Assembly: GCA_026196105.1 (NCBI GenBank) | Contig: JAPHRK010000021.1 | Location: 1-64,000 of the forward strand | DNA length: 64,000 nucleotides | Reading direction: 5' to 3' | Source of the DNA: Rhodospirillales bacterium | Lineage (GTDB): Bacteria; Pseudomonadota; Alphaproteobacteria; Rhodospirillales; JAPHRK01 | Shown here: in pieces, positions 39,453-49,600 of the stretch | Layout of the letters: each line of letters begins with the position of its first letter | Position numbering within the stretch: the stretch's first letter is position 1 | Program-made: the position numbers and the translations under genes | Notes under the pieces: model-generated | The model's input: the letters and a program-made list of their open reading frames with translations, nothing else | Databases searched by the model: none | What the model was told of the DNA's origin: nothing

Positions 39453-42400
39453 CTAATGCCAAGTGGCGACGGCGACGCCAAGCGTGAACATTTGCCCGAG
39501 CCATAAGGGCACAAGGTGTGACAACTAAAGTCAGAACCGTTGCAAACCCAAGGCCGTAAACAATCGAAGTTGAGAGCTGTGTCCACCACTGTGCGGAAGG
39601 AGCCCCAACAGTGACACCACGAGTTACAAAGTCGATATTGACCCCATACATCATGGGCAACAAACCAAGCATTGTTGTAGTCGTTGTCAACAGCACAGGG
39701 CGCATACGCTGTGCTCCAGTCCTTAAAATTGCCTCTAAAGGAGATTCGATAGATTCTTTCAAACGGTCATAAGTATCAATCAAAACAATATTATTGTTCA
39801 CCACAATACCCGCCAGAGCGATAACCCCAACACCGTTCATCACGATACCAAAGGCTTGTCCCGTAATCATCAAGCCGATGAAAACACCGGCTGTCGACAT
39901 CACGACCGCAAAAAGAATAAGCCCTGCACTGTAGAAACTATTGAACTGAGTAACTAGAATAATCCCCATAATGAACATAGCGACAACAAAGGCTTTTCCT
40001 AAGAAAGCTTTAGCTTTCTCTTGCTCTTCGTCTTCACCTTTAAAGGTCACAGTTATCCGATCATCAAAGTTCTGAGTTTTAATCCACTCTTGAAGACCTT
40101 TGGTAAGCTTGTCGACTTGAACACCTTCTTCGACATCAGATTTCACCGTTAACACCCGGCGTCCATCAACACGTTTAATAGTGCCAGTCTTGGGTTTAGC
40201 AACTCGTTTCACAAAGTTACTGATGGGAACAGCACCACTATCAGTGTTGACGTGAATATTGCTTAACTCAGCAATCGTCCGGTGTTTCTCAGGGAACCGT
40301 GTTCTCAGTTCAATTTCATCATCACTGTCATCTGGACGGTAGGTTCCAATTTTGTAACCACCAGTGGTCATCTGAACCATATTTCCGACTGTTCCAATGC
40401 TCGCACCAAACTTTGCAGCTTGGGCCCGGTCAACAACGATTTCCCAATCAATACCTGGGAGAGAACGCGAGTCTTCAATATTGATCAGCCCTTTAATGGC
40501 TTCCATCTTCGTCCGAACCTGTTCGGCGACTGGCGTTAGCAATTCCGGGAACCGAGAAGAAAGTTGGACCTGAACAGGCTTGCCGACTGGAGGACCATTT
40601 TCTTCTTTACGAAGATCAATATAGATACCTTTGATATCAGTGGTGTTATCTTTAATCTCAGCAAGGATTTCTGCCGCTTTACGGCGTTCCTGCCAATGGG
40701 CAAGCTCAAGAGTAATGCTGCCAATAATATCCTCTGCTTCTTGGCTATTCTCCTCTTTGCCAACACGGGTATAAACAGATTTAAATCCTTTGACCCCAAG
40801 AACCCGGTTTTCCACTTCCCGCATCAGAGTGTCTTTTTCATAGATAGAAAGGTTACCACGGGCACGTACTTGAACTTTCACCAACTCAGGTTCAACTTCA
40901 GGGAAAAACTCAACACCTTCACCGATAGCCCCGTAAGTAAACCATACACTGAACAGGACAGTGACAGAGCCAACAAGAACCTTTCCAGGGTGGTGCAGGG
41001 CTTTACGCAAGATACGAATATAGCGCCCTGTAAACCCTTCAATATCATCCAGGTTACCTTCTTCACCAGCCGCCACTGCTTTCATGGTTTTGGCATCCAT
41101 AGCTCCGGCTTTACCTATAATTGATCCCATGGTTGGGACAAAAATAAGAGCCATAAAGAGCGACGCAGATAGGGTGATAAGCAAGGTAATCGGCAAGTAT
41201 TTCATAAACTCACCCACCACACCCGGCCAAAAGACCAAGGGGAGGAAGGCAGCTAAGGTTGTCGCAGTTGAAGCAATAATTGGCCAAGCCATTCGCCGAG
41301 CCGCAAGACTATACGCATGCCGACGATCAACACCTTCGCTCATCTTACGGTCAGCATATTCAGTGACCACAATGGCCCCATCAACCAGCATTCCGACAGA
41401 AAAGATCAAGCCAAACAGAATAACGATATTGATGGTAAAACCCATCATCTGCAGGACAAGCATGGCAGACAAAAACGAGCCTGGAATGGCAATCCCTACC
41501 AAGGAGGCAGAACGAATACCAAGGGCGCCAATCATCACAATCATGACCAAAAGAACAGCAGCTAGAATATTATTTTGCAGATCCCTGAGCATATCACGAA
41601 TGTTATTTGACTTATCTTGAGAGAAACCAACAGTGACAGCCTTATTTAAACTTTCTGGCCAATTAGCTTGTTCCTCGGCAACTACGGCTCGAACCTTGGC
41701 AATGGTGTCAATGATGTTTTCACCCGTGCGCTTTGAGACTTCAAGAACAACAGCGTTTTTACCGTCTACACGGGCAAACCCTTTTGGGTCTTTAAACGTA
41801 CGGCGAACATCAGCAACGTCACCAAGACGAATAACGGAATCACCTTCAACCTTTAAAGGTAACTTGATAATGTCTAATACCGATTCGAAAAGCCCTGGGA
41901 CTTTAACGGAAAAACGTCCTTTTCCTGTATCTTGAGCCCCAGCTGCAACAAGGAGGTTACTCCCACCAACAGCATTGGCAGCCGAGTCAGGGGCAAGGCC
42001 ATAGCTGTCCAGCTTAACCGGGTCAACGATAGCCTCAACCATTTCGTCCCGCTTACCAGCAATTTCAGCCTCTAGGACTGAATTAACTCCTTCGACAGCA
42101 TCTTTTAAATCATCAGCAAGCTTGTAGAGAACCCGGTCTGGAACATTACCAGATAGGTTCACAGCAAGGACAGGGAAGAGGCTGAAGTTAACTTCATGAA
42201 CTTCCGGGTCTTCCGAATCATCAGGCAAATCGGTTTTAGCGTCATCAACTTTTTCACGTACATCGGACAATGCTTTGTCAGCATCGAAACCAGCATCGAA
42301 TTCCATCAAGACATTGCCGCCACCTTCATAACCGGTGGAACGCATTTCTTTGATACCTTCAATGGTGCGAAGCTCTTGCTCTAAAGGTCGGATGATCAAC

Positions 42401-42585
42401 CGCTCAGAATCTTCCGGCGAAATACCATCATGCTTTACGGTAACGTAAATAATGGGAATATTGATATCCGGATCAGCTTCTTTGGGAATATCCATATAAG
42501 CAACTGCGCCGGAGAGCAGGATGAGCGCTAAGGTAGCCAGGACGGTTCGCGACCGACTTAAGGCAGCATCAATTATAGCAAGCAT
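39421..42585 (-). CDS. RND efflux pump permease (HAE1-type)
   Basis: 1054 residues with the RND layout: an N-terminal helix, two large periplasmic loops (about 35-330 and 560-865) and two six-helix bundles. It is the inner-membrane proton-driven pump of a tripartite system. The TM4 motif reads LVDGAIVV, so Asp402 is kept but the second Asp of the usual VDDAIV is Gly403. In TM10 the usual Lys is Asn930 (VVNNNIVLID). The proton relay thus differs from AcrB. It is six bases after the adaptor gene; no outer-membrane channel gene is next to it. Confidence 0.94.
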   Translation of the reverse strand: MLAIIDAALSRSRTVLATLALILLSGAVAYMDIPKEADPDINIPIIYVTVKHDGISPEDSERLIIRPLEQELRTIEGIKEMRSTGYEGGGNVLMEFDAGFDADKALSDVREKVDDAKTDLPDDSEDPEVHEVNFSLFPVLAVNLSGNVPDRVLYKLADDLKDAVEGVNSVLEAEIAGKRDEMVEAIVDPVKLDSYGLAPDSAANAVGGSNLLVAAGAQDTGKGRFSVKVPGLFESVLDIIKLPLKVEGDSVIRLGDVADVRRTFKDPKGFARVDGKNAVVLEVSKRTGENIIDTIAKVRAVVAEEQANWPESLNKAVTVGFSQDKSNNIRDMLRDLQNNILAAVLLVMIVMIGALGIRSASLVGIAIPGSFLSAMLVLQMMGFTINIVILFGLIFSVGMLVDGAIVVTEYADRKMSEGVDRRHAYSLAARRMAWPIIASTATTLAAFLPLVFWPGVVGEFMKYLPITLLITLSASLFMALIFVPTMGSIIGKAGAMDAKTMKAVAAGEEGNLDDIEGFTGRYIRILRKALHHPGKVLVGSVTVLFSVWFTYGAIGEGVEFFPEVEPELVKVQVRARGNLSIYEKDTLMREVENRVLGVKGFKSVYTRVGKEENSQEAEDIIGSITLELAHWQERRKAAEILAEIKDNTTDIKGIYIDLRKEENGPPVGKPVQVQLSSRFPELLTPVAEQVRTKMEAIKGLINIEDSRSLPGIDWEIVVDRAQAAKFGASIGTVGNMVQMTTGGYKIGTYRPDDSDDEIELRTRFPEKHRTIAELSNIHVNTDSGAVPISNFVKRVAKPKTGTIKRVDGRRVLTVKSDVEEGVQVDKLTKGLQEWIKTQNFDDRITVTFKGEDEEQEKAKAFLGKAFVVAMFIMGIILVTQFNSFYSAGLILFAVVMSTAGVFIGLMITGQAFGIVMNGVGVIALAGIVVNNNIVLIDTYDRLKESIESPLEAILRTGAQRMRPVLLTTTTTMLGLLPMMYGVNIDFVTRGVTVGAPSAQWWTQLSTSIVYGLGFATVLTLVVTPCALMARANVHAWRRRRHLALVEKELAHSGG

Positions 42586-42591
42586 GGGTAA

Positions 42592-43674
42592 TTACTCCCC
42601 CTTCTCAAGGGTTGTCTTAACCTTTTGCCCAACCTTGACGAATTCTTGTCCAACAGTGATCAAAGTGACTTCACTAGGCAATCCACTTAGCCATACCCCT
42701 TCTGGCGTATCAGAAAGAAGGGTTACAGGATGAAATTCTACTACACCATTTCCATCAACAGCTTTAACCCCAACAACACCATTGTCAGCAAGAGCAAGGA
42801 TAGCTGGTGTCAATCGGTGCGCTTTTGTTTCACCAACTGAGAAAAATAGATGAGCTGTAATACCATCGGCTATAGCGCTGTCGGGATTAGGCGCTTCCAT
42901 CTCAACCTTAAAGGTACGAGTAGAGGATTCACTTGCTTTAGAAATGAAGGTGACAGTACCAATGATCTCTCGGCCATCAACCAGGATAGCCTTCGCAGGC
43001 GCCCCAATTTTGAGTTTTGCCACATCGTTTTCAGCTACATTGGCCTTGACAACTATTGTTGCTAAATCAAGTACTGTTGCAATGTTTTCACCAATTTTAA
43101 GATAATCACCAACTTCGACAAAACGGTTATCCATGACCCCATCAAAAGGTGCTCTGATAACTGTATTGCCTATATCAATATTAATCTGATTAAGGCTTGC
43201 TCTCGCACCATCCAGGAGTGTCCGAGCTTCGGCTAACTTAGTTTTTGATCTAAAATTCTTCTTCGAAAGGCTTGTTGCTGCTTCAAACTCTATTTGCCTT
43301 TGACGTAAGAGAGCCTGTGCTTCTCTTTTCTTTGCTAGACGGTCATCTTGGTCAAGTTTAACGAGAATATCGCCAGCTTTAACAGCTTGGCCCTTACTCA
43401 CCAGAACTTCCACAACACGGCTTGCAGTTTCAGCCCTCAGAAAAACGTTCCGTTTTGCTTCAGTTCGGCCCAGCAAGTTAATGTTTTGCGACATGGGTGT
43501 TGCAGTGAGGGTTTTAACTCGCACCTCATAAAGAGGCACCTCAACTGAAGAATCAGGCAGCGCTCCTTCGTCAACAGATTTAGCAGCAGATTCACCACCA
43601 GCAAATTGACCTGAAGCGATCCAGCCACCAACAACAACGGCAACACCTAGAGCTAAAATATAAGATTTATTCAT
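42592..43674 (-). CDS. RND efflux periplasmic adaptor (membrane fusion protein)
   Basis: 360 residues. An N-terminal anchor helix (about 4-22) is followed by a biotinyl-lipoyl split domain (GRTEAKRNVFLRAETASRVVEVLVSKGQAVKAGDILVKLDQDDR), an alpha-hairpin (KREAQALLRQRQIEFEAATSLSKKNF), the second lipoyl half (VIRAPFDGVMDNRFVEVGDYL) and beta-barrel domains. No lipobox is seen. It bridges the RND pump to an outer-membrane channel. Start and PadR stop overlap by one base (TAATG). Confidence 0.93.
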   Translation of the reverse strand: MNKSYILALGVAVVVGGWIASGQFAGGESAAKSVDEGALPDSSVEVPLYEVRVKTLTATPMSQNINLLGRTEAKRNVFLRAETASRVVEVLVSKGQAVKAGDILVKLDQDDRLAKKREAQALLRQRQIEFEAATSLSKKNFRSKTKLAEARTLLDGARASLNQINIDIGNTVIRAPFDGVMDNRFVEVGDYLKIGENIATVLDLATIVVKANVAENDVAKLKIGAPAKAILVDGREIIGTVTFISKASESSTRTFKVEMEAPNPDSAIADGITAHLFFSVGETKAHRLTPAILALADNGVVGVKAVDGNGVVEFHPVTLLSDTPEGVWLSGLPSEVTLITVGQEFVKVGQKVKTTLEKGE

Positions 43675-44246
43675 TACGCTGACCTCTTTTCGGCAACCTG
43701 TTTTTCATCATCAGAAAACATCAGGTGACGGTTATTTTCCATAAAATCGATAGCAGCGCTATAAATTGCTAGACCAAACCCATGGACAAAATCATGCCCA
43801 GGAAGATTGTCAAAATCTTCTGCCATTTCCGCACATTCACTATCTTCTTCGCCTTTCATCTCTGCCGCTCGTTCGCGGTAAAAGGCGAGATATTCTTCAT
43901 AGATATCTTTGCGACGTTCTTCATTTATCAGGTGAGTAAACATAAACATAAACATATAATCAGAACGAAGTTTGTCCCGATGAGGTGTTCCATGTAGAGC
44001 TTTCTTCAAAGCACCCAAACCTGTTTGATTGATACTGTAGACTTTTTTATCAGGGCGGCCTTCTTGGGCCATTTCCTTAAACGAGACCAAGCCTTCATCA
44101 CTCATTTTATTAAGTGCCGGATATATTGACCCGTAACCTGCATCGTAGAAATAGGCCATAGGCCCATCCTCAAAATGCTTTTTAATCTCATATCCGGTTG
44201 CATCCCCACAACTCAGAATGCCCAGACAAAGTGTTTTCACATCCAT
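43674..44246 (-). CDS. PadR-family transcriptional regulator
   Basis: About 190 residues. The N-terminal winged helix is typical: TLCLGILSCGDATGYEIKK, GSIYPALNKMSDEGLVS and GRPDKKVYSINQTG. The C-terminal helical part carries an acidic stretch (MKGEEDSECAEMAEDFDN). The ATG at 44246 has GGA seven bases upstream and gives the usual PadR start; the frame is open to a TTG at 44258. First gene of the efflux operon, so it most likely represses its own operon until a substrate binds. Confidence 0.92.
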   Translation of the reverse strand: MDVKTLCLGILSCGDATGYEIKKHFEDGPMAYFYDAGYGSIYPALNKMSDEGLVSFKEMAQEGRPDKKVYSINQTGLGALKKALHGTPHRDKLRSDYMFMFMFTHLINEERRKDIYEEYLAFYRERAAEMKGEEDSECAEMAEDFDNLPGHDFVHGFGLAIYSAAIDFMENNRHLMFSDDEKQVAEKRSA

Positions 44247-44705
44247 AATTTTTTCCAAAAACTCTTAAAAGCGCGCACGCCAGTATGTCAAATAGATATA
44301 TATTTAATTGATATATATCAAATCAACCTAAAATGTCAATGAGTCAACAAGGAACGTTCATTCACAAACTTGTGAGGGAAACCTAAATTATGATTGTTTC
44401 AGGAGTATTTCAGCTTTATTTCAATGAAAAATTTATACACACTATTAATTTAATTCAAAACAATTACTTTTGCAGAAAAATATCTACATATGGTTTCAAA
44501 AAACTGATGCTAATATGCTGAAATATAAGCACTCATCTATACTCTCGTAAAATTATAAGCAAGACCTCTTTACATCTTTAACTTTGCTCTTACATACTTG
44601 ATGGTAGAGACAACAAAAAATAATAATAATCCCGAGGAATTTCCCTAAGTCACCAACAGCTAATGTCTTTTTTAGAAGAGGCCAACACCTGTGAAAGGAT
44701 ATAGA
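44247..44705. other. AT-rich divergent gap between padR and the chemoreceptor gene
   Basis: 459 bases without a gene. Apart from the PadR operator near 44308, it is AT-rich with no reading frame, RNA or clear repeat recognised. It must hold the promoter of the chemoreceptor gene, but no convincing -35/-10 or sigma-28 site stands out. Confidence 0.5.
44292..44321 (-). promoter_or_regulatory. Palindromic operator before the padR-RND operon
   Basis: TTGATATATATCAA (44308-44321) is a perfect 14-base palindrome, and a related AT-rich half, TAGATATATATTTA (44293-44306), lies directly beside it. They sit 46-75 bases before the PadR start, where the promoter should be. PadR proteins bind AT-rich inverted repeats of this kind, so this is the predicted autoregulatory site. 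Confidence 0.6.
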
Positions 44706-46382
44706 ATGTTATCTAACTTACGAATTTCAACAAGGCTCATGGGTGGTTTTGGTATAATCCTCATCCTCATTGCCGTTTTAGGCCTTTTGTCTATCAGAGA
44801 CTTGGGGCAAATGTATGGTTTTACCCAAAAACTTTATAAACACCCCTTTGCTGTCAGCAATGGAATGCTTGAAATCAATGGCTATATCACGGCAATTCAC
44901 CGGGATATGAAAGATGTCGCCCTCGCTAAAAATGATGCTCAAATCCAAACAGCTATCGAAAAAGTTGATGCTGGAGAAAAGAAAGTTCTCGAAATTTTTG
45001 AACTTATCAAGGAACGGTTCCTTGGCGACCAAACACAGGTTAACGAAGCCCGCCAAGCCTTTATCGATTGGAAGATAATCCGAGACGAAGTGATTAAACT
45101 CCGCAAAGCTGGGGACATTGCTGGGGCAGCAGCAATCACCAAGCAAAAAGGGGCAGCCCACGTAAAAATGCTTAATTCCAAGGTGCAAGGCTTGATTGAT
45201 TTTGCCAAGAATAAAGCCGTTGAATTCATGTCCAAAAGTGGCGACAAGAAAGATTTTGAAGAGGCCTTACTGGCTAGCGTTATTATTTTCATCATGGCAA
45301 CTGCCGGGATCATCGCCTGGGCTGTCTCAGGGAGCGTAACCAAGCCTTTAACCCGCCTTAAAGGTGTTATGGATGAACTTTCCTCCGGCAATGGCAACGT
45401 CGAAGTCCCAGACAAAGATAGAGGCGATGAAATTGGTGAGATGGCTCAATCGGTCCAAGTATTTAAAGAAAATGCCGCTAAACGTCTTGAACTCGAAGCA
45501 GAACAAGAAGCAGAAAAGAACAGGGTGAGCGAGAGAGGGAAAAAACGAGAAAACCTCACTGAAGCATTTGACAAAAAAGTATCCGTTGCAGTTGACACTG
45601 TAGCTTCAGCCGTTAGCCAGCTCAAAGCAACAGCTGACACAATGGCTGTAACCGCTGATACAACAAACCAACAGGCCTCTACAGTAGCGGGAGCATCAGA
45701 AGAAGCGACTGTAAATGTTCAAACGGTAGCTACTGCAGCTGAAGAATTGGCCAATTCAATTTCAGAAATCAGTGGGCAAGTCGCAAAATCCTCACAAATT
45801 TCTGCAAATGCTGTCACAGAAGCAGAAAATACCAACGCACATATTCAAGGCCTTGCAGAGGCTGCCCAGAAGATTGGGGATGTAGTTAGCCTAATTACGG
45901 ATATTGCCGAGCAAACCAATTTACTGGCTCTTAACGCGACGATTGAAGCCGCTAGGGCGGGCGATGCAGGCAAAGGGTTCGCAGTCGTTGCTTCTGAAGT
46001 TAAAAACCTTGCAACACAAACAGCCAAAGCAACTGACGAGATCAGTGCCCAGATAACAGGTATGCAAGGTGCCACCGAAGAAGCCGTTCATGCCATTCAG
46101 GGGATTGGCTCTATTATCAAAGAAATTGATGAAATCGCGTCCTCAATTGCGTCTGCAGTGGAAGAACAAGGTGCTGCAACACAAGAAATAGCCCGTAATG
46201 TTGAAGAGGCTGCTTCGGGTACCAATGAAGTTAGTCAAACGATCTCGGGGGTAACCCAAGGGGCAGGTGAAACGAGAGAAGCATCATCTCAAGTAACGAA
46301 CGCCTCATCTGAACTTTCCACCCAAGCAGCATCCTTGAAAACTCTGGTTGATGGGTTCTTAGCTGAAGTTAAGGCTATTTAA
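44706..46382 (+). CDS. Methyl-accepting chemotaxis protein
   Basis: 558 residues: helix (about 10-30), a periplasmic four-helix-bundle sensor (about 31-185, 4HB_MCP type), a second helix (about 192-210), HAMP ([21 protein letters not shown]), then the signalling hairpin with the conserved tip ([21 protein letters not shown]) and VASEVKNLA. It couples to CheA/CheW; no C-terminal CheR-docking pentapeptide is seen. The ATG at 44706 has AGGA six bases upstream; a GTG at 44691 is in frame. The ligand is unknown. A strong terminator follows. Confidence 0.94.
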   Translation: MLSNLRISTRLMGGFGIILILIAVLGLLSIRDLGQMYGFTQKLYKHPFAVSNGMLEINGYITAIHRDMKDVALAKNDAQIQTAIEKVDAGEKKVLEIFELIKERFLGDQTQVNEARQAFIDWKIIRDEVIKLRKAGDIAGAAAITKQKGAAHVKMLNSKVQGLIDFAKNKAVEFMSKSGDKKDFEEALLASVIIFIMATAGIIAWAVSGSVTKPLTRLKGVMDELSSGNGNVEVPDKDRGDEIGEMAQSVQVFKENAAKRLELEAEQEAEKNRVSERGKKRENLTEAFDKKVSVAVDTVASAVSQLKATADTMAVTADTTNQQASTVAGASEEATVNVQTVATAAEELANSISEISGQVAKSSQISANAVTEAENTNAHIQGLAEAAQKIGDVVSLITDIAEQTNLLALNATIEAARAGDAGKGFAVVASEVKNLATQTAKATDEISAQITGMQGATEEAVHAIQGIGSIIKEIDEIASSIASAVEEQGAATQEIARNVEEAASGTNEVSQTISGVTQGAGETREASSQVTNASSELSTQAASLKTLVDGFLAEVKAI

Positions 46383-46398
46383 GACTTGCAGGCGAACT

Positions 46399-46430
46399 AA
46401 TGCCGGAACTTTTTACAGTTCCGGCATTTT
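46399..46430 (+). terminator. Terminator after the chemoreceptor gene
   Basis: AATGCCGGAAC (46399-46409) pairs perfectly with GTTCCGGCATT (46418-46428) and is followed by a T-run. A clear rho-independent terminator. Confidence 0.9.
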
Positions 46431-46608
46431 ACTACCGTTAGCATCAGTTAAGTTAAGGGCAAACCCTATAGATTTTACATTCACTTGGTGGTAAAAGTAC
46501 TGCCTCGCAACATTAAGGCATTGCCATATAAAAAGGGGGGCGAGTGTTTCTATATAAGCCCAATGATGAAGGAAAAATGCCTACCACGGGTTTTGGTGAG
46601 GTTGTTTT

Positions 46609-49600
46609 ATGATTCTCCAAAGGGCTTACCTCACAAAAATTATTCTAGCTTTTATCCTCTCTAATCTCTTAGGCATAATTCTCGTTGCGGCCTTCATAAA
46701 TGAAAAGCTAACAGAAATTGCCACCGAGCAATGGGGCTACAAACACCAAGCAATTGCCAGCAACATCGCCGAACACATAGAAGAAACCTTAAACCATGCT
46801 CAAAAGCGTTTAGAACAAACAGCTTCTCGACCTGAGCTTTCCCACCTGCCACATATTTCTCTCATTGATCGAAGCGTTAATGGCCTACCCGTAGGCCTTG
46901 CCCAAGAAACTAGAAGCTTGTTCGATACCTTATTGAAAGGTGAAGATGCTTTCTCCGTTATCTTCCTATTAAAACCAAATGGCGACCACTATATCTCACA
47001 CCCCTTCAGCACTCAGAAAAACCTAAAAAAATACAATCTCTCCGACCGTCCATATTTTAAAGCGGCAACAGAGAGCAAAAAGCCCACGCTCTCTGATAGC
47101 CTTTTGGGTGCAGATGGAATATCTGCAGTCGTAATTGATGTCCCCCTTCTTTCTCCAGAGAAAGAAATTTATGGTCACATTGGTGGTGTCCTTCACCTAC
47201 CTCAACTAAACACACTTATAAAAAAAGCTGTTGAAGGCCCTTTTGATCAATGGGTTTTGTTAGGTAGAAAAAATCAATTAATTTCCGGATGGACCGATGA
47301 TCAATCAATTATTGATCAACATATGGAGCTCATTAAGCAAAGTGTTAAAGGTGTAGAGAAACACAAACCAAGGGGAGCCCTTGCAAAGGACTCTGGCATT
47401 AAAATCCTCAAGGGAAATAAGCAAAATTTTGTTGTAAATGTTACAACCTTAGAACCTGATTGGAAACTCGTTATGATGCGAGGAACCAATACTATTGAGA
47501 GTGCCGTTAGAAAAGATGTCATCGGGGCAACTGCCGTTATTGCCCTCGTACTCTTTATCATTTCAGCAATCAGTATAGTTGTTGTTACGCAAATAGGCAG
47601 ACGATGGAAAGCTGCGGAACAGAATGTCCGTGAAGCAAACAGAAATCTTGAGCAATTAGTTCTAGCCCAAAACTCAAGCCTTAAAGAAGGCGAGCACCGA
47701 TATCATCTATTATTGGATAGCCTTGAGGTTTCAATATGGGAAGAAGATTTTAGTAAGATCTTTTTAGAATTAGAAACCCTTCGCAAAAAAGGCGTTACAG
47801 ATATTCGAGACTATTTTGACAAGAACCCAGACCACGCCTGGCAACTCGCTTCAGCAGTCGAAATTATTAATATCAATGCTGAAACCGTAGAACTCTTCAG
47901 AGCCCCTGACAAAAAAAACTTAATGGGTTCTATCGACAAAACATTCTCAGAGACATCAATAAACCAATTCATTGATGAGCTTTATGCGTTCTGGAACAAG
48001 GAAGAAACTTTTCGCACCGAAAGCGCTCAACTAACATTTGATGGAAAAGAAATTACTGTTCTTATTTCCATGCCCATACCGGCAACCTTGGAAGAAGCCA
48101 GGAGTGTTCCTGTAAGCTTACTTGATATTACTGAACTAAAAAAGAAAGAAGCTGAACTGATTAAAGCTAATCGGGCTTTACAATTATTGAGTGACTGCAG
48201 CTCAATCGTCAACCAGGCAACAAATGAGCAAAAACTTCTCACTGATATATGCAATAGAGTTATTCAAGATGGTAGCTATCCCCTTGCCTGGGTTGGCTTC
48301 AGAGATAATAGCGAAGAAAAAAATATTATCCCTGTAGCAAAATCAGGCAATGGGATTGAGCATTTAGATCAGGTCAAAGTAACTTGGTGTGATGGACAGC
48401 ATGGGCAAGGACCTACAGGGAAAGCAATTAAACAGGGTACCCCGCAAGTAATTAATGACCTTCCTGAGGATGTTGATTTCACACCATGGAAAGAACGCGC
48501 TGCTGAAGTTGGATATCATTCTGTTATTGCCCTTCCTCTCAAGTTGGAATCTGGAGAAATCCTTGGGACATTAACGATCTATGCAGAGCCAACTAATGCC
48601 TTTGATAAGGAAGAGATTAACCTTCTTGCTACATTGGCAGAAACTCTAGCCTTTGGCATTTGGGATATAAGGACCGAGGTTGCCCAGAAAGCTGCTGAAT
48701 CAAAGTTACGGGAAAGCGAAGCCCGTTTCCGTTCAATCTCAAGCTCTTCATCAATCGCAATGATCCTCGCCACTGACAATGAAGGTAATATTATTTCCTG
48801 CAATCCAGCAGCAGAAATAACCTTTGGTTATGCTGCTGACGAAATCATTGGCAAACACTTAACCATACTTATGCCTGAACGTTATCGCCAAAAACATAAC
48901 AACGGATTCAGACGAGCAATCAAAGAACACACCTATAAAATAATTGGGAAAACGGTTGAACTATCCGGGCTCCATAAAGAAGGTCATGAATTTCCAATCG
49001 AGCTTTCACTTGGCATGTGGGAAGAAGATGAGAAAACTTATTTCAGCGGCGTCATACACGATATTTCCGAGCGCAAACAAATGGAGAAAAACCTAATTGT
49101 TGCTCAAAAAATGGAAAGTGTCGGCCAATTATCTGGGGGAATAGCCCATGATTTCAACAATCTCTTAGGAATTATCCAGGGCAATCTTGAACTTATAAAC
49201 TCAATTGCCAAAGACAATGAGCTCATTATCAAAAGAACGGAACCAGCCCTAAGAGCCACCCAACGCGGGGCTGAGCTCACCAAACGCCTCTTAGGTTTTT
49301 CTAGCCGTATTGCCCAAGACACCCATGCAACTTCGCTCAATGAGGTGATCTTACGGACAATCCCACTTGTAGAAAAGTCACTAACCTCTTTAATTAAAAT
49401 TGAATTCGACCTCGTAGACGACCCTTGGTTAACAGATATTGATCCGGGTGATTTTGAAAATGCCATTATTAATTTAGCAATTAATGCAAGAGATGCCATG
49501 AATGGAAACGGTGTATTGACCTTCAAGACGGAGAATAACCACTTATCTGTGGCAGAAGCTGACCTGATCCCGATGGCTGAATCAGGTGATTACGTTGTTG

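Noticed and set aside
40564-41124. 186-residue frame opposite the RND pump gene
   Set aside because: Antisense shadow of a well-conserved gene; no motif.
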